From Hygrophila difformis (Eukaryota > Streptophyta > Magnoliopsida > Lamiales > Acanthaceae): a stretch of 64,000 bases of DNA. The notes under the pieces were generated by a model that saw only the letters and a list, made by a program, of their open reading frames with translations, searched no databases and had not been told where the DNA came from. The stretch lies in assembly GCA_030278955.1 (NCBI GenBank), contig JAOANR010000011.1:33732403-33796402 (forward strand), given 5' to 3'. Every line of letters begins with the position of its first letter. The first letter of the stretch is position 1. Of this stretch, positions 45,861-57,251 are shown one piece after another. The position numbers and the translations under genes were made by a program.

Positions 45861-48035
45861 TCAGCCTTGATACCCCCTATTCCATCCATCACGGTAACCA
45901 CCCCTACTCCTTGCTAAAGGTTGTCCACGATCTGGATACCTTGTCGACCGAGGTGGTGGGCTAGAGCCCTGCTTCCTATCCTCCTCTTGATGAGCCCTTT
46001 GATGATAGGCCGTGGGTGGTAATGGATTCCTAGCGTAGGTTGAGGGTTGTTTCCTCTTGTCACGGTAATCTATACCTTTTCCCTTTGAATCTCTTTCAGG
46101 TGAGCGATCTGCACTCCTTTTTTGTGGCTCCCTTTCCATCGACCCCGTCTGCCTTGAAGGGCCTGCCTGCATAGTAGCCATTGTGACCGTTGGAAACGGC
46201 TCTTCGTCTACTCCCATCTGGAAAAACTTCAAGCGGCCAGTGCGTAAGGCCTTGTTGATTTCCAGCTTAAAGTGATGGCATTGGGTCGTAGTATGTGTGA
46301 AGGAGTTATGCATTTTGCAATAACTTCTTCCCTTGATTTCTTCCGCAATGGCCAAACGCTGGCCTCTAGGGAGCCGCAGTTGTCCTTCTTTGAGGAGGAC
46401 ATAAAAAATCTCATCGGCCTTGCTCACATCAAACATTGGCTCCTCACTGGTGCCATTTTTCTGGGGTGGTTTTGCCTCTGAGATAGCCTTGGCGGCATTG
46501 GGTTGTAGTTTAGGGCAAGGGAAATGCTTCCCTTTCACTAGTTCTGCCACCGCTTGCTCAGCGACCTCTACGCCGGCAATCTCCACACCAGACATTTCGC
46601 CGTCGATTTCCATATCTGAATATTTAAGTACTTCAATATTCGAAATGGGTCGATTGTATTTTCTAGGGTGATTGGCAGACTCCTCGTCCTTAAATAATGT
46701 TTCCAGGCGAACTGCCTTTGAGGCTAGTGATGAAAGATATGGGATATCGTGGTCAGTTAACTGCTTTCTATAAGTGGGTGCCATATTCCTGACCACGATC
46801 TTGGTCATTTCAGAATCATCTAATTCGGTTGAGCAACGTGACTTTAACCGTCTCACCCTTTCTATGAAAGCTATGACGGTTTCTTTGGGCAATTGTTTGG
46901 CATCCACTATGTCAGTAACTGACACTGTTGGTACTGGGTTAAAGAAACGGGTATGGAACGCCTCCTCCATATCTTCCCACATTCTGAAATGACCAGGAGG
47001 TAAGTTGGCGAACCACGAAAAAGCAGTCTTGGTTAGAGATAAGGAGAATAACTGCATTTTGTAGTAGGGGTTTCTTGCATTTTCTCCCAGTTGGGCTGTA
47101 AAGCGCCCTATATGCTCGATGGTAGATGAATCATTCTCTCCAGAGAAAGTAGAGAAATCGGGCACTCTGAAAACCCTAGGAAGAGGATGATCGCGAGTAA
47201 TGGCCTCAGGGTATGGCTTTTGGTAGGCCATCCGACCAGTTGGCCTTACATTCAGGCCAAATTGGGTTCTTAGCATATCTACCAGGACATCTGGATCAAC
47301 CACGGGGCCTTGCTGAGGAGCTGGTCGATTGGGGTTAGGATTGACGCCATCAAGTGGTTGTCCTTGGTTTTGCACGTCTGGAGGATGAACATGCATCACC
47401 GGTGGGGTGAATTGGACGTTGGGAACAGTAGGATTAACCATCGTTGGTCTCCAAGGCTCTGTCCCTAAATCACCCATCGGCCTGATTGGAGATGTATCCA
47501 TTGGATAGTGATCTGCATCCCTGGGGTCAAAGGCAGGCTGCCCACCTAATGGGATGTTGTTCGGGTATGTGGTGACAGGCCTCCGAGGCCTATTATTGTT
47601 GGATTCAGGCCTATCAAAGTTTTGGGAATGCATATCCCCTCCACCAAAGGATGATGTAAGGCCAGGTGGGGGTGGTACTGGCGGAACTTGTCCCACAGGG
47701 GCATTAGTTGCCCAATTAGGGAAAACGTCCATGCCAGCTGCATACGGCCCAGGGGCGTAAAAACCCTAATTCAAGGATGCCTCTGCGGATAACTCATTCT
47801 TCATAGCCTGGAAGCGGCTATCTAGACGGGTATCCAACATTTCCCCAAGTTGGGTTATTAGGTTCACAGGTAATAAGTCCATTGATGGATTCACACCAGC
47901 ATTTTGCCTTGTTGTGGGCGGCACGGGTGGTGGTGGAATTCCGCCAGTAGTAGTACCAGTGGATGCTCTTGGTGTGGACATATTTATCCGGGATATAACT
48001 CTTGATCTTAACACCAAGCTATCAAAACTTTTCAA
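45861..48035 (-). pseudogene. Element D gag, with in-frame TAG
   Basis: The ATG at 48,035 starts a frame that meets a TAG at 47,766-47,768 and continues in the same phase through 47,732-45,861. A Pro/Asn-rich segment is followed by a retrotransposon gag domain (MQLFSLSLTKTAFSWFANLP, MWEDMEEAFHTRFF, ETVIAFIERVRRLKSRC), then HSFTHTTTQCHHFK, a C/H motif often seen in Tat Gag, and a basic Arg-rich tail. It ends at a TGA. The PBS lies about 35 bases upstream of the ATG. Confidence 0.82.
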
Positions 48036-48070
48036 ATCAGATAATTGATCTATGGTAAACGGATCAATCG

Positions 48071-48090
48071 TCTCCCACTGTGGTCGCCAA
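48071..48090 (-). other. Primer binding site of element D
   Basis: On the minus strand, tggcgaccacagtgggaga follows the LTR end after a 3-base gap (aat). This form (TGGCGAC..CAGTGGG) is like the PBS of Tat/Ogre elements, which use an Arg-type tRNA; the tRNA assignment is from memory. Confidence 0.6.
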
Positions 48091-48092
48091 TT

Positions 48093-48420
48093 TGTTATCG
48101 CAAGAATTTGGATAACAACAAATAGTAAGCCTCTTGCAGGCTAAGACGACAGAATTTGAATAAAACTCTTTCGTTGGATTGCGCCTTCAAAAAAGTTTAA
48201 GAACAATGAACAGGAAACGAGTCCCTTGCCCACTGTTGATTACAAGAACTAAACTTATCTACCAACTATGAACTACATGCTACAAACTACGCTAAAATTA
48301 GGATAAAATAAAAGAGCAGATTTGTTGTGTGGTGTTGATTGTCCTCTTCCTCTGCAGCCTTGATTGGTATTTATAGGAGGTGATATAACCGCTGTAGAAG
48401 AACTGCTCCATGATCCAAGC
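48093..48420 (-). repeat. 5' LTR of element D (R-U5 and promoter part; outer limit unknown)
   Basis: The inner end on the minus strand reads ...ttcttgcgataaca. A TATA box cctataaatacc (minus strand, about 48,378-48,367) lies some 275 bases upstream of the LTR end. Without the partner LTR the outer boundary cannot be set; it may extend past the microsatellites to about 48,990. Confidence 0.6.
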
Positions 48421-48527
48421 CTTTAATAACCGTCCAGCCTATACGCCTCAGCCTCTACTCCGCGTGGTTTGTTTATGTCGTTTGATATGTTATCCTCCTT
48501 GGGGCCGATCGATCTAGATGATCCTGG

Positions 48528-48599
48528 CATAGTAGTAGTAGCAGCAGTAGCAGTAGCAGTAGCAGTAGCAGTAGCAGTAGCAGTAGCAGTAGCAGTAGC

Positions 48600-48634
<35 letters not shown>
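48528..48634. repeat. GTA/GCA trinucleotide microsatellite
   Basis: Alternating gtagca and then pure gta repeats cover about 107 bases. They open Ala/Val and Ala/Thr repeat frames on the two strands, which are not genes. Confidence 0.95.
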
Positions 48635-48846
48635 CCAGCATCATTTTCATGGACAAGGAAGGTGGTTGGCACGAAGTTACCTCATTCTCCAATTGATGAG
48701 CAAATGATAAAGAAATCCGAATGAAACACCGTACCCCAGCTAGCTAGTCATGCATGGCCAAAAAAAGCAAAATCTGACTGACAGGTTCCAAGATGAACGT
48801 ATATAGGGTTCAACGAGGGCTCAATCCATCGATCGGGGCTGAAGGG

Positions 48847-48877
48847 TTCCTTCCTTCCTTCCTTCCTTCCTTCCTTG
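48847..48877. repeat. CTTC tetranucleotide microsatellite
   Basis: ttccttccttcc continues for about seven units. The surrounding 48,640-49,000 shows no gene. Confidence 0.9.
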
Positions 48878-49181
48878 ATGGTACGGTCGTCATCGCGTTC
48901 TTTATGAATGAGGATGGGATTGTGATCCACAATTAGGGAAGGGAGTGTGTGCATGGGCCGTCGTTGGATTAGCTAGGCCGCCCGCCGGCCTCTTTAATAT
49001 TTAAATGAGTATATATATATATATATCTAATATATATATGTGGGTTGGTAATGAATAGTACTATTCAAGGAATAGTACTATTTGCATTCACTTAAATTAC
49101 CATTACTGCCACCGCCTTGCCTTCTTAAATGTATTTCTGTTCGTTCACATTTACTCTTTCATTTGAGAATCCCAAATTTCT

Positions 49182-49391
49182 GTGCACCTTCTCCGACCAA
49201 GAAACGCCCTGCGCCGCCGCTGGTTTCCGCTCGCTTCGCCGCCCGCACGCACAACGCCGCCCCGCCCTGCAACCTCCTGCGCTTTCACCCTCCAATTGCG
49301 GACTTGCAAAGCCCAGTGTGCCCCGGGTCTCGTGCGGCAGTGTGCGTCGCCGTTGCCCTACAAACAGCCGGCGTCCGTCGCACCTCGCCAT
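49182..49391 (+). pseudogene. GC-rich exon-like segment in Helitron (unidentified)
   Basis: A GC-rich stretch in AT-rich surroundings ends in a good donor (catcag|gtattt at 49,391). Its translations are Arg/Pro/Ala-rich, like an organelle transit peptide, but no family is recognised. A second GC-rich segment at about 49,738-49,941 ends in another donor (ctcag|gtagctc). The two could form the first exons of a chimeric Helitron transcript. Confidence 0.4.
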
Positions 49392-50349
49392 CAGGTATTT
49401 TTTCATATTTTACCATTTCCGTTCTTCGATGGGTAGAGTTTTTATTTGTCATTGCCCACTTATCTCCCACAAATTGAAATTTCTACTGCTTTCGTATTTT
49501 CCCTATTTTGGTATTCGATAGCTACAGTTTATATTTCTTCCTATGGACTTCACGCTTTTCAGTTGTTTTTTTGTTGCGCCTGAGAAATTTTTCAGTTGTT
49601 TGATTTTTAGAAATTATTTTTCAATAGTTTGGTTTTGTGTACGTATGCTTAAGTGGATGTGTTGTTTTCTGAATACAAAGACTTTTGTTGCGGTATTCTG
49701 GTTTTATTTACAGTCCAGGTATTTGTCGCCTCAAGTTGCCTGGTCCGATCAGCCTCCGCCTCGCCCGGCCCGGCCCTGCCCTAGGCCTTGGAGCGCTGTG
49801 CCTGTTCCGGTCTCGCCGCCGGCCTGTTCCGCCCTCGCCGCCGTCCTGCTCCGCCTTCGCCGGCCACAATTTGGCTCCGGCGAAGCTCGCCCCGTGCAGC
49901 CCCCCCCCCCAACCCCTGCCAGCCCCGCTGCGGGCCTCAGGTAGCTCGTGCTCTTTCGTTTCGATACGATTGCCCTAATTCCATTTTGCATTGATTCCCA
50001 TTTCCATTGCCGTGTTTCGATTGCTCTCCTTCCATGGATTTGAGACAGCTTCCTGTCGAATTTTCTGGTGTTGACTGTTTCCCATGTTCCGCTTTTGATT
50101 CCAAATTTTTTATTTTTCTTTTGTTGCGCTGTGAACATCCTGTGTTATGATTCCTGTTCTATATTTTGTTTCGGTGTATTTTGGGTTAATGTATTTTTTT
50201 TCACCGTCATTGAAGAGCACACCCCATTTAGCGTCCTGCCGCTTAGGGTTATTCCAGGAATCGGCGCCTGGAACCAAGGTAATCATTGTAGGTTCTGCAT
50301 TGCCTTCCAATTTAGAAATGAGATCATGGAGGCATCCAAAGTAAAAAGC

Positions 50350-51180
50350 AATTGGCGGTGATGGAACACTTTTGCATGCCAGCCATTTCATGGATAATTC
50401 AGTTCCGTTACTGGGTGTGAATTCTGATTCCACCATACCAGAAGAGGCAGGGTTTATTCATTTGACTGAATTAAATAAATATGTAGGCATAAATGTTCTT
50501 CATTGTTGGTGTGACAAAGTAATGGTTGTTTTGCTTAGGTAGAAGACTGTATTGAACAATATGATGCTACCAGGAGCACTGGCTATCTTTGTGCCGGCAC
50601 TGTCAATAGCTTTGAACAGGTGAGGTTTGGGCTTCTGCCAAATTTTCAGTATCTTAGTGTGAGTTTGGAAAAATTTGTAAATTAGGTTTGTAATATTTCC
50701 TTTGTTTATCCCATGATTGCTTGAGATCTTTTCCGGAGAAGTAAATGGTCTTAAAATAACTAATCTAGAAAATCATGTCATGGGAGGAAATTTTTGGATC
50801 TTTTGGTGCCGATGGACTTGAACATCCAAAGTTCTGAGGTATCAGTTTTTACAGTATCTTGTATTTACAACCATATATTATGATCCAACACTGATTGTGA
50901 AATTTCCAATGATCTCTTAAGTACATTTCCATGCCATAATACCCTTCATGCTCTGTTTTTCTGTAACCAGATGCTACAAATAATTCCGCATTCTCATATC
51001 TTGTTGCTCTTATGATATCTCATGTTAGATACTAGATGGCATCCTAGAGAATCGCGCAGTGCCATCTGAATTATCAAGGATTATGGTTGATATAAACTCA
51101 AAGATGATCCCGACTTATGCATTAAATGACATTTTATTAGCTCATCCATGTCCTGCTGCAGTTTCTCGATTATCATTCAG
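50350..51180 (+). pseudogene. NADK3: Captured NADH kinase (NADK3-type) fragment, three exons
   Basis: Exon a (about 50,350-50,450) carries the kinase signature AIGGDGTLLHASHFMDNSV and then LLGVNSDS. Exon b (50,539-50,619) reads VEDCIEQYDATRSTGYLCAG and TVNSFEQ with exact AG and GT borders. Exon c (51,029-51,180) reads LDGILENRAVPSELSRI and TYALNDILLAHPCPAAVSRL, ending at the donor ttcag|gtatg. These match consecutive parts of plant NADH kinase, which phosphorylates NADH to NADPH. Introns are retained, the N-terminus and the rest of the catalytic domain are absent, and the next segment comes from a different gene, so this is a captured fragment. Confidence 0.8.
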
Positions 51181-51314
51181 GTATGAAGAATTTCATTCAA
51201 CTCTCACGCACTACACAGTACACACTATGCACAAATGTATGGCCGAACAAGGTACCATGCCTGGGCTGCCCTTTTTGGAGCCTCTTCGCACGCCATGTCT
51301 GTGTGTTTCCACAG

Positions 51315-51414
51315 AAAGCTGCAAGAAGATTTGACAGATGAGATGGTTGATTTGGCAAGGCAACTCAAAGAGAGTAGTCTTATGATGAGTCAATCTGTGA
51401 GAAACACCGAGAAG
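51315..51414 (+). pseudogene. USE1: Captured USE1 (vesicle SNARE) exon
   Basis: One exon with borders tttccacag| and gagaag|gtgag reads [20 protein letters not shown] and [13 protein letters not shown], the conserved SNARE-helix region of plant USE1-like proteins, which act in Golgi-to-ER vesicle fusion. No other USE1 exon is certain nearby. A further exon-like segment at about 51,753-51,870 (ending at a GTAC donor) could belong to the same or another gene; I do not recognise it. Confidence 0.7.
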
Positions 51415-52582
51415 GTGAGAAAAGTAGTTTTTGTATAACCACAGGATTACCACTCTTGCCATCATCGCCTTATTTTCGCCCAAATTCTCCTCCGTCTCAT
51501 CAGCCTTATGCCACTGGATTATCACTTATTTTGTGATTTATGCGGTGTTGAAGTTGCAGGTTGGATTTTTGGGATTGGGGTTGATTGAAAGCTGTTGTGT
51601 TTTTTAAATTTAGAAATTTAGTGTTTGTGATTTTTTGTTTCCCAATTTCCATAGATTCGCCATTGTTGATTTTGCTCATTGCTCTCTGCTTTGGATTGTT
51701 TCCACTCATACCAGTCCGAATAATAATATAGTTGTTAAAAAACATATTCCAGGAGCATTCGAGACGGATTCTCAGAGATCAAGCTTCACTATTTGATTGG
51801 TCAAGGTCAACTTCCTTGGCTAGAACTCTATCCCCCCGAGTTTTGGAAAGCCAATTAAATGCGAACAAGGTACTTTACTGCCTCTCTTTTGTCGTATAGG
51901 CTTGGATCTGATAATTTGTGTTGCGATTGTTTCAAAGTTGTTTGTAGGGGATGGTGTGGTGCAGCTGTTGGATTGACACGCTTGGGTGGTCGTTTTTCTG
52001 TTCATTTTGGTTGCTTTAATTTGCGCATCTGATGAGTTGATACTTGCTTTAGTTTGCTTTTCCTATGATTGAGCTTGAGCTGATTAGAAAGCCACGTAAG
52101 TTAGTTTATCATTTTGATTTTTATACAATCTGGTTTCGTATTGATAATACTTGGATGAGAAAGCTTTTACAGTTTTACTAAATATAGTCTTTGCTTGAAT
52201 AATGCGTACCATTTATTGGAATTTGGCACTGTAGGAGTATATAATTGAATAGAGTTATGAGTTTTTGAAGGCTTTGAGCATATTGTGTTTTCTGGTAATG
52301 TATTTCTTTTCATCTTCGGTTGAGAGCATTCTGTTAATCATATGTTCCCTTTTTGCCTTTTGATATGTTAAAGAGTATCAGATTTTCCTTTTTTTAAATC
52401 TTTTTATGCCCTCTAAATTTGTATTTATTCTAGGTTTACTAAGCGGCAATCCTTGGCCAATAAGGATGTGCCATATATAGTTTCTGTAAAAAAAGTAACT
52501 AGAAGTTGAGTTGAGTGTTGATTGCAATAGATTAATATACTAATTCAAAGTTGGTTGTGTGTTTGGAATTATTGCTGGTGCA

Positions 52583-53049
52583 GCTCACGCTGGATTGTTT
52601 CTTAGGGGAACTAAATACATGGTGATTCAACGCAAGCCTGGAGCTGTTATTTATTCAAGGGAAAAAGGTATTGCTACATTTCATGCGGTGATTTATGTAT
52701 TGGATCTTAAAGCTGGACATAGCAATATAGCATTAATATTTGCTTCATGGTGGAGTTACTTCTGTTAGTTTGATCTCAATTATGAAGAAGCACTTTTCGG
52801 AAAGTAGCACACCCTACATGATCTAAATAAATTTCGACAGCATTGCTTTTGACACCCTGTTCGTATCAGTTGCTTACATTTTTTTATATTGCTTAAAGTG
52901 ATATAGTGTTTGGTCCTTAGGGGTCTGGTGGTGCCACAGTGAAAAAGACCAATATGGCCTTGATTATTATTGACGACCCAATGACTCCAGTCTAATGCGA
53001 CATGGTTGTGGGGAAGATTGGTGGTTATCTTGTTGACCAAGGGCTTTAA
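52583..53049 (+). pseudogene. PRF: Captured profilin fragment (C-terminal two exons)
   Basis: The first segment (about 52,583-52,667) reads AGLFLRGTKYMVIQRKPGAV, matching the profilin GLxLGGTKYMVIQGEPGAVI motif. The second (52,921-53,049) reads GSGGATVKKTNMALIIIDDP, then a TAA where Gln is normal (TPGQ region), then CDMVVGKIGGYLVDQGL and the natural stop. Profilin binds actin monomers and polyproline. The N-terminal exon is missing and a stop interrupts the last exon, so this is a dead fragment. Confidence 0.88.
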
Positions 53050-53894
53050 TTGTATTGGTACGTCTTCCTGAGAGTTTTCTTGATGTATTTTATATTTATA
53101 GTTCTATTCTTTGGGTATGTCTGCCTCGCAGCAGTATCATCCTTCATACAAAATTGGCAGGATGTTCATTATTCTAATGAGGATTTAATGCTTAAGAAGT
53201 GATATTTGTTCCCTCTGCCTAAAAACAGGCTTGCCTTTGCATTTTCTGGTTTTGAAAACATTTGCTATGGTACCATGCAAGTATATTATGTATTTTTGGG
53301 TGGGTTTGCCATTGGATGTTCTAATTTTGTAGACTTTCTTCCCTAATAAAAGAACCAGGTTATCCTCTTGGCACCTGGTGAATTTGTTTTCAGTTCTTGG
53401 AATCTTCCTCTCAATGGAGCATAAATTAATAATACTTTATGATTGTGAAGGAACATATTGTTCAACTTATTAAGACCTGCACTTATTGTTTTCCACTAAC
53501 AATTTATTTAAATAACTGTTTCAGGCTCAAATCCGCGCGGCGTAGCACGCGAGGAAGAGGCAGTAATTTTCGTTAGTTCTTTACGAGATTTTCAGACAGA
53601 TTAATACTTCCGCGAATGATGTCTTGCCATTGCCCTAATTTCCATATCTCCGAACATCAAATTCATCGTACGATCAACTGTTGGATTATTTAACAATGGT
53701 GGCAGGCCACACTCCTGTACCTTTATTGGAGCTCTTTTGCAACGGAGGGAAACTGTGAGAAAGGTTATTCACTCTAATGATATTACTTTTTAATAGCCTT
53801 CAAATTGTGTTGTTTTATTTTATGCATTTCTTGAAGGTGTCTGACTGTTACTGCTATCATCTTGGGTTTTTATGCTATATAAATTTTCAAAAAC

Positions 53895-54010
53895 ATGTCA
53901 GTGGTCAATTGGTTTATTTTTGTTTTGGAGATTCATTATTATATTTCTCAAAGTGTTGGTTTATTTTTTTTGGAGATTCATTATTATATTTCTCAAAGTG
54001 TGACCTATTG
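53895..54010. repeat. Short tandem duplication in Helitron
   Basis: ttggagattcattattatat followed by ttctcaaagtgt occurs twice, about 42 bases apart (53,924 and 53,968 onward). No gene is seen here. Confidence 0.75.
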
Positions 54011-54736
54011 GCAGGGTGGATCAAGGCCAAGATCCCAGTATAAGATGTCAGATGTCAGATGTCAGATTATGAAATACAAATAGATCCTCCGTACCCTTCG
54101 CCTGGTTTTTCTTGCAAGAATTCAGAAGCCGGAACCCTAATCCCCTTTCGTCGTCTCATTCGTCCCCTCAAATCCAGCCGTCGGCATCCAGAGTCAATCG
54201 CATCGTCCTCTGCCTCCAGGGTTTCCATTTTGGGGTAATTTCCGCAATTGCTTTGTTTCTCTATTTCAGCACCCTTTTGCACTGAGCATCTTACCGAATC
54301 CTTGTTTTGCATTTTGAAAATGCTGGCCTGTAGTTTTGATTTTCATTTTCTGTAATGTGTTGTGGAGATTTTGCTTCAGGTTTATTATTATTCTTACTTT
54401 CTTGCTGCGCATGAGGATGTATTTTCCCTTTTCTGCAGGTTGCGTTAATAATTTAAATACTTAGTATCTCACATAAAATGTTTCGTTGTGCTTTTGAATT
54501 TCTGATTTAGTTCCATGGTTCTGCGTGTTCAAACATTGTAGTATTCAATGAGTTTAGGAATTGAATAAATAAATAATAACAATGCTTCGTTATTAATATT
54601 ATCATCTATGAGAATTACAAATTGTCTATGTAATTTGGATATTGCATTAATAGGTTGGTTCATCTATTTCTCTTGTTAGATTTCTCGTGCTGGTCGGATT
54701 GTGGTTTCTAATTTAGGTTGGTTCATCTATTTCTCT

Positions 54737-54934
54737 TGATTCAAGGAAGTATTCTTTGGAGACAACCAGAATTGTTTCAAGATGTACAGCAATTGCCAGT
54801 GGCAATCATAAGAAATCAAAAACTGATGCCCTACCAAGTGAGAATTGCCCGTGTGACTCTGGCAGTGCAAACAGCACAATAGAGGATGGAAACATGGATC
54901 TGAAAATTGGGGAATCAAATTGCTCGATTCACAG
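54737..54934 (+). pseudogene. Unidentified exon-like segment in Helitron
   Basis: This open segment ends in a donor (ttcacag|gtttgt). It translates as hydrophilic, Ser/Asn-rich sequence (YSLETTRIVSRCTAIASGNH, then CPCDSGSANSTIEDG). It is preceded at 54,083-54,220 by GC-richer, leader-like DNA (cccctttcgtcgtctcattc). I do not recognise the source gene. Confidence 0.35.
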
Positions 54935-56780
54935 GTTTGTATAATTCTCTCATCATAATTTTAAGTTGTATAAACAAATTTCTAATTGTCGTTGGTTTTT
55001 TACTAACCATCCTAATTTATTAATGACATGAGTTGTAGCACATATAGCATTGGTTCAGGGGCATCATTTATTATCTTTTCATTTATTATCTTTTCATTTA
55101 TTTCATTATTTATTACATATATTCTTTGTATGAAGAGCACTGAGCACATTTGAAATTACTGTGATGTTACTGGATAGATTGGTTTCTATGCATTTCTTGA
55201 TTGCCTTGTCCATATCTGTGTGTTCCATGTCTATGTGTTTGCTGAAAAAAAAAAAAGGAAAAAACTCAATCAACCCATTATCTGCTTACTTGGTTGTTGG
55301 ATGGTAGAATATGTGAGTCTACTGGTCGAGTTCATAACTGCGAACCTGGCAATTTTAATTCTTCTGGACATGTAGCTTAGAATTATTGGTTTGTGAAATT
55401 CTTATGTTTTGTGAGCTGCCTTGACTACTCTAGCATTTGACATGAACACCTTTGTGACAGAAACCTGGAATAATTTTTTTTTTTTTGGAGTGAATCTGTT
55501 AGTGAATTCAGGACTTCCCTACTCATTAATTGGCTTTATTATTTGGAATCTAAAAGGAGAAAAAATATGGACCAATCAGTGGGAATGGATGGGAATCCAA
55601 TTTTTGTGGTGTTCGGAATTATTTGTAGCAGGGATTTGTGCTTATCTTGTGAAGGTTTGATGGAATATGGGAGTCGCGTGTGACTAATTGATTTATTATG
55701 GAATCTGTCGTACAAATTTATTATGAAATTTGTCCAGCTACTGTTAAATCAATCTGTTACTATTAAAGCTTTGCCCAGCTAATATTTCATTTCATGTGGA
55801 CCGTTTCTTTTCCAGGCTTTGGCCCTCTGTTACAAACTTCTTAATAAAAATGAACAAATTTCATGTTGGCTTGCAATCAAATCATGTTTTCCTACAGGGC
55901 ATTATTCCATCTTTTTTGTTTGTTTATTTCATGTATGTCTACGCATTGCTTTTAAACTTTTTTTCGTCTTAATCTTATTTCTGCTTTGCTTGTCATAAAT
56001 TCTGCTCTATTATTGATTTAATAATCCTATCCTGAAGCTTGAGTTCGTTTCTTTATAAGGTTTATGTGTGATTTACCTTTATGATATAATATAAATATAT
56101 TTGACTCCGTAGTGAATGCAGAGAAATAAAGGTGTGGTGGGGAACCCATGAATGGTGGACTCAATAGACATTCTAAATGTGAGAGTGGAGTTGCAGAGCG
56201 AGGCTGCTTTCTCAGCCACAACTCTGTATTCGAATGCTTGATGAGCTCAGGTGATTAATTTTAATTTGAGGTATACAAAACATCATTCAATTTCAGTTTC
56301 ATGCTCAATACATTCTCTATTTCTTGATAAATCTCGATGTTGAATTCTTGATTTTTCAGGCATCTCTCTACCCGATGAGCAAAGGTATGTAATTCTAATA
56401 GTGATTTATCAATTTAGAGATTTATGTGTATGCGGCTCCAAATTGTGTTTGCGTTGCTACAACTAACAATATACTATTGCCGCTGTAATGCCAATATACT
56501 TTTGCGTATGCATTGCTATTCCATATAATTTGGTACGTAGCTGATTAATTAATGGAATTGTTAACAGATCATGGAGGATACCTATTTCTTTTTTATATCG
56601 CGACTAAACAAATGCTTCTCAAATGGAATTGCATTATCATCATTCCCATCCTTACCAATACTTCATTCATTATCATCTTGCTTACAATAATTCTATTTTT
56701 CTAACACAATCTCTCTTCTTATACCAAACTCCATACTATGTATATGCAATAATATATCACATTCCAAATCCCGCTTTAAA
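54935..56780. other. Helitron interior without recognised genes
   Basis: This is AT-rich DNA. One further exon-like stretch at about 56,128-56,250 ends ctcag|gtgatt and translates to Gly/Ser/Cys-containing sequence without a known match. A 79-codon ORF at 55,421 has no features of a gene. Confidence 0.4.
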
Positions 56781-56785
56781 TTCGC

Positions 56786-56826
56786 CTTCGCCTCGCGCGG
56801 CGTCGCGCGCGCTCCGCGAATTCTAG
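56786..56826 (+). repeat. Helitron 3' terminal hairpin and CTAG end
   Basis: ttcgcctcgcgcg and cgcgcgctccgcgaa form a GC-rich stem-loop that ends 3 bases before CTAG. It is the only such GC peak within several kilobases of AT-rich DNA. Confidence 0.8.
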
Positions 56827-56845
56827 TATATATATATATATATAG

Positions 56846-57249
56846 ATTATAACAAATCTAAAAGGATTAAAATGAATAAATAGCGCTAACAAGATTAATT
56901 GGTCCTCTAAAAATGATCACCAATAATGTTCCCAATCCTCTTGGGGCGAAAAAGGGCATACATACGGGTTGTACTGTGATGGAACCTTCCAACGGCACCG
57001 TACCACCTATTTGATTCTAGTATAATACAATATAAGTAAAGGTTGAGACCATCTTTGATTACTAGTGGCCTATTGATAAAGGCCATGCTACCACAAATTC
57101 TCAAACCCTCTATACGTCTACAATCCCACAAAATTTATTTAGAGACCAAAAGAGTGTACGTATATGGAAGTGATTATTTATGTTCCATTTATGTTTTTCC
57201 CAACCAAAAAAAAAAAAAAAAAATCATCCCATTAGTTTGAACGATATTT
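56846..57249. other. Intergenic DNA
   Basis: AT-rich, with an A run at 57,206-57,223. A 74-codon ORF on the minus strand (57,131-56,907) has no recognised domain. I see no supported gene. Confidence 0.6.
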
Positions 57250-57251
57250 TA

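Larger units (their letters stand above)
37955..48420 (-). mobile_element. Element D: decayed Tat-lineage LTR retrotransposon
   Basis: Read on the minus strand from about 48,400: LTR end, PBS, gag, protease, RT, RNase H, an extra RNase H domain (aRNH), integrase, then a region holding genes on the opposite strand. A second RNase H plus antisense ORFs is the known layout of the Tat lineage (Ogre, Retand and relatives). The coding region has many stops and frameshifts. The 3' end and 3' LTR lie left of element B and outside the window. The outer (right) limit of the 5' LTR cannot be fixed because no second LTR copy is visible. Confidence 0.8.
49026..56826 (+). mobile_element. Non-autonomous Helitron with captured gene fragments
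   Basis: The element starts TCTAATATATATATG and ends with a strong GC hairpin followed by CTAG (56,823-56,826). The flanking bases are A (49,025) and T (56,827), and both flanks are the same (TA)n microsatellite (49,005-49,025 and 56,827-56,845), so the insertion split a TA run. Helitrons insert between A and T without duplication, begin TC, end CTRR and have a 3' hairpin; all four signs fit. All recognisable captured exons are on the plus strand with introns kept, as expected for DNA-level capture. No Rep/helicase is encoded. The 5' end is less certain than the 3' end. Confidence 0.78.

Noticed and set aside
48423..48696. Ala/Val and Ala/Thr repeat ORFs
   Set aside because: Pure translation of the GTA/GCA microsatellite.
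55421..55660. 79-codon ORF in the Helitron
   Set aside because: Trp/Phe-rich translation without a recognised family or exon borders; likely chance in AT-rich DNA.
56907..57131. 74-codon minus-strand ORF
   Set aside because: No recognised domain and no promoter context; kept only as intergenic DNA.
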